Part shown: piece after piece, positions 37,193 through 42,081 of the stretch
Layout: each line of letters opens with the position of its first letter
Position numbering within the stretch: the first letter of the stretch is position 1
Assembly (NCBI GenBank): GCA_945865695.1
Contig: CAMBFX010000008.1
Span: forward strand, 1-42,081
Origin: Chryseobacterium gleum
GTDB taxonomy: Bacteria; Bacteroidota; Bacteroidia; Flavobacteriales_D; UBA2798
DNA length: 42,081 bases
Direction: 5' to 3'
The notes under the pieces: generated by a model
The model's database searches: none
What the model was told of the DNA's origin: nothing
Seen by the model: the letters and a program-made list of their open reading frames with translations, nothing else
Made by a program: the position numbers and the translations under genes

Positions 37193-37551
37193 TTTCTATC
37201 TTGAAATACAATTTTAAAGCACATTTTTACCATTTTTTAAATATTTATCATTATTGATATAGTTGATTCAAAGACGAAATATAATTAAAATGGGTTGTCT
37301 TTAAGTATTAAAAATATTAAATTTCATAATTTATTCCACCTCACAATAGTAGTAAATTATTGAAAATAGACTTAGATTAAAAATTATAAAGGGACCATTA
37401 TTCAAATTATTTATACAAATTCAGTGGATTATACTGTGTAACAATTAAATAGTCAGTTTGATAAATAGGAGTTGATCACTATTTTTAAGGATTAATATGA
37501 GAAAATTTTTATTATCTATATTTTCCTATAAATTTGTTCAAAACAATACAT

Positions 37552-38790
37552 ATGAAATTTAAATACAATCTTCTGGCTTTAACTTGTCTATTAATCATAC
37601 AAAAAGATACATTACAGGCACAAACTACAAAAAACAAAACAGCTGATCAGATTAAAGGAAATCAAAAATTTCAAAAGGTAGCTGAAGAGTGCAAAACTTA
37701 TAATCAAAACGTTATTGCAAATCAATTTCTACAAGATGAAGCAACTCGTATTGTCACTCACAAAAGACAGTATACCGAATTCACCTCTAAATTAATCAAG
37801 ACCGGAAAAAAAGACCCAGCTGGAAATGAAATCCTACATGTAGCTTTATATTTGAAAGATGTGCTTACCTATTACCTATTGCCCGATTTTGAAGATTATC
37901 CATTGCATTACCTCTGGTATGACTGTTCCCCAGAATTGGTCAGTAATCCAAAAACAGGGGAAAGGCGGAATTTTTGTAGATCGACCTCACTTATTCCTAC
38001 TTCAGGTCAATCTTTCATGTACAATCATGATAATAATATTGAAATCACGAACAGTAAAAAATCCATGGATTATGATGGCGGTGTTAGTACATGTCTTTTT
38101 GCGTTTAAAAAATACGGAATGGCTGCTGGCGAACAAGAACAAGCAAATCGTAATGTTGAACGATTCAAAAATGATTGGTTTGCCACTTGGAATGCTGCTG
38201 ATGCTTGGAATACACGCATGCTAAAAAAAGCGGAAGAAAAAACATATGATGAATTGATTAAAGAATTTGTGGTAGGAGACGCTTTTCTTTTGAGATCAGG
38301 TTTAATGGATTCCTGTAAAGTGAGTTTTAAAAATGATGCCGCGGGTAAGGTAGAAGAAATTACTTTTCAATTTCCATTCATTGATAATAAATATTATGAC
38401 AAAGAAAAATTCTATGTAAAGGCAGTAAAAAACAAAAATGGTTTTTTTGAAATTAAGAATACGCAACCTGATTTAGCAATAAAGGATGGGTCAGTGATTA
38501 TTCCATTAGAAGGAAGATTATTTCTAACTTATTATGATTATGGTCATAAAGCATATACTATACGTCAATGTATTTCAACTATTTTTTATGATGCTATGTA
38601 CCGCAGTATTTTTGCTGAAAACCGAATTTTCGGAATTGCGAATACTGAGGAAGAGACAATCAATGAATCGGATGAAGAATATGGTGTTTGGTGGAAGAGA
38701 AAATACTTAGAAACTTCTTATGATTCATCCAAAGATTTGATTTTATTTAGCAATTTTTTTACCAAATATGCATCAACATTTAAAATGTAA
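37552..38790 (+). CDS. Secreted hypothetical protein, ~412 aa
   Basis: Signal peptide MKFKYNLLALTCLLIIQKDTLQAQ; long complete ORF; ATG 37552 preferred over TTG 37534. Confidence 0.75.
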   Translation: MKFKYNLLALTCLLIIQKDTLQAQTTKNKTADQIKGNQKFQKVAEECKTYNQNVIANQFLQDEATRIVTHKRQYTEFTSKLIKTGKKDPAGNEILHVALYLKDVLTYYLLPDFEDYPLHYLWYDCSPELVSNPKTGERRNFCRSTSLIPTSGQSFMYNHDNNIEITNSKKSMDYDGGVSTCLFAFKKYGMAAGEQEQANRNVERFKNDWFATWNAADAWNTRMLKKAEEKTYDELIKEFVVGDAFLLRSGLMDSCKVSFKNDAAGKVEEITFQFPFIDNKYYDKEKFYVKAVKNKNGFFEIKNTQPDLAIKDGSVIIPLEGRLFLTYYDYGHKAYTIRQCISTIFYDAMYRSIFAENRIFGIANTEEETINESDEEYGVWWKRKYLETSYDSSKDLILFSNFFTKYASTFKM

Positions 38791-38796
38791 AAATAT

Positions 38797-39675
38797 ATGA
38801 AAAAAGCTTATATTTTTCCGGGCCAAGGTTCTCAATTCGTAGGAATGGGAAAAGATTTATATGAATCCAATCCACTTGCCAAAGAACTTTTTGAGAAAGC
38901 GAATACCATTTTAGGATTTCGCATTACAGATATCATGTTTGCAGGAACCGATGAAGAACTAAAACAAACGAAAGTAACTCAACCTGCTATTTTTCTTCAT
39001 TCGGTGATTTTAGCGAAAACATTGGGAGAAAATTTTAAACCGGATATGGTAGCCGGACATTCACTCGGAGAATTTTCTGCATTAGTAGGAAATGGTGCTT
39101 TATCATTTGAAGATGCATTACAATTAGTTTACAAGCGTGCGTTAGCAATGCAAAAAGCTTGTGAAATAAATCCGAGCACAATGGCGGCCGTTTTAGGAAT
39201 GGAAGATGCGAAAGTGGAAGAAATTTGTAAAACCATTCCAGGAATTGTGGTTGCGGCAAATTATAATTGTCCGGGGCAATTAGTTATCTCTGGAGAAATA
39301 GATGCAGTTAATAAAGCTTGTGAAGCATTAAAAGCGGCAGGAGCAAAACGTGCATTATTGTTACCTGTAGGTGGAGCTTTTCATTCTCCTTGTATGGAGC
39401 CTGCGAGAATAGAATTAGAAGCAGCAATTAATTCAACAAATTTTAATACTCCTACTTGTCCGGTATATCAAAACGTAACCGCATCTGCAGTATCCGATCC
39501 CAATGAAATAAAGAAAAATTTAATTTCTCAATTAACCGCTCCAGTTCGTTGGACGCAATCTATTTTAGCAATGACCAATGATGGCGCTACACATTTTGTA
39601 GAAGTTGGGCCAGGAAAAGTATTACAAGGATTGGTGAAGAAGATTAGTGCGGGTGCAGAGGTGATGAGTGCGTGA
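38797..39675 (+). CDS. fabD: Malonyl-CoA:ACP transacylase
   Basis: AYIFPGQGSQFVGMGKDLYE, VAGHSLGEFSALV, PVGGAFHSPCM, FVEVGPGKVLQGL. Confidence 0.97.
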   Translation: MKKAYIFPGQGSQFVGMGKDLYESNPLAKELFEKANTILGFRITDIMFAGTDEELKQTKVTQPAIFLHSVILAKTLGENFKPDMVAGHSLGEFSALVGNGALSFEDALQLVYKRALAMQKACEINPSTMAAVLGMEDAKVEEICKTIPGIVVAANYNCPGQLVISGEIDAVNKACEALKAAGAKRALLLPVGGAFHSPCMEPARIELEAAINSTNFNTPTCPVYQNVTASAVSDPNEIKKNLISQLTAPVRWTQSILAMTNDGATHFVEVGPGKVLQGLVKKISAGAEVMSA

Positions 39676-39680
39676 ATTAA

Positions 39681-39721
39681 GTTGGAAAGTTTAGAAAGTT
39701 GGAAAGTTGGAAAGTTTAGAG
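39681..39721. repeat. Quasi-tandem repeat of gttggaaa / gtttagaaa modules
   Basis: gttggaaa-gtttagaaa-gttggaaa-gttggaaa-gtttagag directly after the fabD stop. Confidence 0.9.
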
Positions 39722-39780
39722 GTTTTGAAATTTCGGAAGAAAACTTTATAACTTTTAAACCTTATAACTTTTGAACTTTT

Positions 39781-41985
39781 CTATTTCCACTCAATCCCGA
39801 TCACCCCTTTCACCATTTTAAAATATCCCTCTCCTGCTTTTCCATTCTCCTTCAAATCTTTTTGCAAACCTGATTTTCCCTTTGAAATTAATTGTTCAAT
39901 GATGGCACCCGTCATTTTTTTTCCTCCTATTTCATAAGGAATTTTAAAATCACAACCGTTTTTCCAATTGCTACAACCGAGTGCTGATTTTCCTTGAAGT
40001 AATCCGATAGATTTACATTTTGGACAAATAATTTTATTGGGATCAAAAACTACTTTTTCGTTTTTTGTTTTTTGTTTTTCGTTTGGAGTCTCCAATCTTT
40101 GTTCTTGGCTCTTTGTTCCTTTTTCTTTCTTACTCATCACTTTTGCCTCATCACTTTTGGCTTGTGGCTTGTCACTTGTGGCTCCCTCTATCGCAAATAT
40201 CTTATGCGTAACCACAGTCGCATTCACTTCTGCAATTAAATTCACCACCATTGCTGTCAATTCATCTTTGAAAGTATCCACTTCGTATTCGCCTTTTTCA
40301 ATCATTCGTAATTTACGTTCCCATTGCCCAGTGAGTTCGGCACTTTTTAATAAATCTGTTTGAATGATTTCAATTAATTTTATTCCGGTATCTGTTGGAA
40401 CTAAATTTTTCTTTTCTTTCTTGATGTAATTTCTTCGTATAATCGTTTCAATAATGTTGGCTCTAGTAGATGGTCTGCCAATTCCATTATCCTTCATTAG
40501 CTCGCGTAATTCTTCATCGTCTACTTGCTTTCCCGCTGTTTCCATGGCACGAAGTAAAGTTGCTTCAGTAAAATATTTAGGTGGAGAAGTTTGTTTTTCA
40601 CTCAGCGTTGGTTCATGCGGACCTTTTTCTCCCTCTATGAATTTTGGTAAAACTTGTTTGTTGTCTTCGTTCTGTTTCTCATTCTCTTCTTCTGGTTCTT
40701 CTACTCCGTAAACAATTCTCCAACCCGCTTCTAAAATTTGTCTTCCTGTTACTTTAAATTCTAATTCCTTTACATTTCCCAATACTGTTGTATTTGAAAC
40801 CACACAATCAGGATAAAAAACGGCAAGGAATCTTTTTGCAATCATATCATACACTCGCAATTCATCATAAGTTGCTCCCGAAGGTGCAATTCCTGTAGGA
40901 ATGATCGCATGGTGATCGGTGACTTTTGTATTATCAAAAACTTTTTTCGATTTGCGAATTTTATCTGCCAAAAGTGGTGCGACTAAAGCATCATATACTT
41001 TCATTCCTTTCAATATTCCAGGAATTTTTGGATAAATATCATCCGAAAGATAAGTGGTATCCACACGCGGATAAGTTACCCATTTTTTTTCATAGAGTGA
41101 TTGAACCGTTTTCAATGTTTCATCGGCAGATAAACCGAATTTCTTATTGCATTCTACTTGGATAGAGGTTAAATCAAATAATCGAGGTGGAAGTTCATTC
41201 GCTTTTTTTACTTGCACCGATGCAACGGTAAATTCAGATAATTTTATTTCGGCTAAAAATCCAGCTGCTTTTTCTTTTTCATTGAATTTTCCCTCTGTAC
41301 AATTGAAAGTAACGCCTCGATAAATCGTTGCTAATTCCCAATACGTTTCGGGTTTGAAATTGACAATTTCTAAATGACGATGAACAATCATTGCTAAAGT
41401 TGGAGTTTGTACTCTTCCAACAGAAAGCACTTGTTTGTATCCGCCATATTTTAAAGTAAACAATCTTGTGGCATTCATCCCAAGTAGCCAATCACCAATA
41501 GCACGAGAATTTCCAGCTGCAAATAATCTTTCAAAATCTTTTCCTGGTCGTAATTTTTGAAAACCTTCCTTGATAGCTTCTTCTGTTAAGGAAGAAATCC
41601 ACAATCGTTTGATCGGTTTCGTGTTTTTCGCTTTGGATAAAACCCAGCGTTGAATCAATTCTCCTTCTTGCCCAGCATCACCACAATTAATTACTTCTTC
41701 GCATTGCTGAACTAATTTTTCTATGGTGGCAAACTGTTTTTCTACACCCGAATTCTTAATCAATTTTATTCCAAATTTTGGTGGAAGTATTGGTAAAGAA
41801 TTTAAACTCCAAGATTTCCATTGGGGAGAATAATCTTCGGGTTCTTTGAGTGTGCATAAATGTCCGAAGGTCCAGGTAACGCAATAGCCGTTTCCCTCGA
41901 AATATCCATCACGTCTGGTGTTGGCTCCAAGAACTGCAGCGAGATCTTTTGCTACTGATGGTTTTTCGGCAATACACAATTTCAT
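39781..41985 (-). CDS. topB: DNA topoisomerase III (type IA)
   Basis: MKLCIAEKPSVAKDLAAVLGA, NCGDAGQEGELIQRWVL, SVGRVQTPTLAMIV, GIGRPSTRANIIE, C-terminal zinc-ribbon/TopoC-like CPKCKSIGLLQGKSALGCSNWKNGCDF. Confidence 0.97.
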   Translation of the reverse strand: MKLCIAEKPSVAKDLAAVLGANTRRDGYFEGNGYCVTWTFGHLCTLKEPEDYSPQWKSWSLNSLPILPPKFGIKLIKNSGVEKQFATIEKLVQQCEEVINCGDAGQEGELIQRWVLSKAKNTKPIKRLWISSLTEEAIKEGFQKLRPGKDFERLFAAGNSRAIGDWLLGMNATRLFTLKYGGYKQVLSVGRVQTPTLAMIVHRHLEIVNFKPETYWELATIYRGVTFNCTEGKFNEKEKAAGFLAEIKLSEFTVASVQVKKANELPPRLFDLTSIQVECNKKFGLSADETLKTVQSLYEKKWVTYPRVDTTYLSDDIYPKIPGILKGMKVYDALVAPLLADKIRKSKKVFDNTKVTDHHAIIPTGIAPSGATYDELRVYDMIAKRFLAVFYPDCVVSNTTVLGNVKELEFKVTGRQILEAGWRIVYGVEEPEEENEKQNEDNKQVLPKFIEGEKGPHEPTLSEKQTSPPKYFTEATLLRAMETAGKQVDDEELRELMKDNGIGRPSTRANIIETIIRRNYIKKEKKNLVPTDTGIKLIEIIQTDLLKSAELTGQWERKLRMIEKGEYEVDTFKDELTAMVVNLIAEVNATVVTHKIFAIEGATSDKPQAKSDEAKVMSKKEKGTKSQEQRLETPNEKQKTKNEKVVFDPNKIICPKCKSIGLLQGKSALGCSNWKNGCDFKIPYEIGGKKMTGAIIEQLISKGKSGLQKDLKENGKAGEGYFKMVKGVIGIEWK
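40056..40190. repeat. Short-period repeat tract inside topB (linker-coding)
   Basis: cgttttttgttttttgtttttcgttt; 14-nt period ctcatcacttttgc|ctcatcacttttgg|cttgtggcttgtca|cttgtggctccctc at 40133-40188. Confidence 0.85.
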
Positions 41986-42081
41986 GATTTAAAAGATAGA
42001 ATCACTTCGTGATATTTTTGCCGCGGATTTCGAGGATTAAAAAGGATTAAATACAGTAATGCATTTAATCCAGTACTAAAT

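Noticed and set aside
40037-40711. Plus-strand ORFs within topB
   Set aside because: Antisense to a clear topoisomerase III gene; low-complexity translation.

Overview
AT-rich chromosomal window consistent with a Bacteroidota (Flavobacteriia/Chitinophagia-like) genome, judged from T9SS sorting domains, PorP/SprF, choice-of-anchor L and TAnnTTTG promoter-like motifs. Left to right it holds: a polysaccharide export operon (BY-kinase Wzc, then ABC permease and ATPase); a T9SS surface protein; a tiny PID-CTERM-like protein with an exosortase and an associated membrane protein; a fused membrane/spermidine synthase-like protein; a GT39-like protein; glyA; a TonB-like protein; an EamA transporter; a DUF2461 protein; the PDH E1-beta gene; a PorP/SprF protein coupled to a 2100-aa PKD-repeat adhesin; an LEA-type protein; an M20 peptidase; two more gliding/T9SS type B proteins; an orphan histidine kinase; a T9SS protein with a peptidase S74-like chaperone domain; a DUF5777/YceI/OB-fold/cytochrome cluster; fabD; and topB. 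The most interesting items are: (1) a compact exosortase-substrate module in which an intrinsic terminator abuts the exosortase start codon; (2) an array of five palindromes with different arms but a shared CTTTAG/CTAAAG-type core (CTTAAG in one), plus a duplicated copy of the 3' end of the neighbouring gene; (3) short-period repeat tracts at gene 3' ends, and one similar tract translated inside topoisomerase III; (4) an S74 self-cleaving-type domain placed ahead of a T9SS sorting signal. No tRNA, rRNA, CRISPR array or transposase was recognised. All family calls come from reading motifs without database searches.
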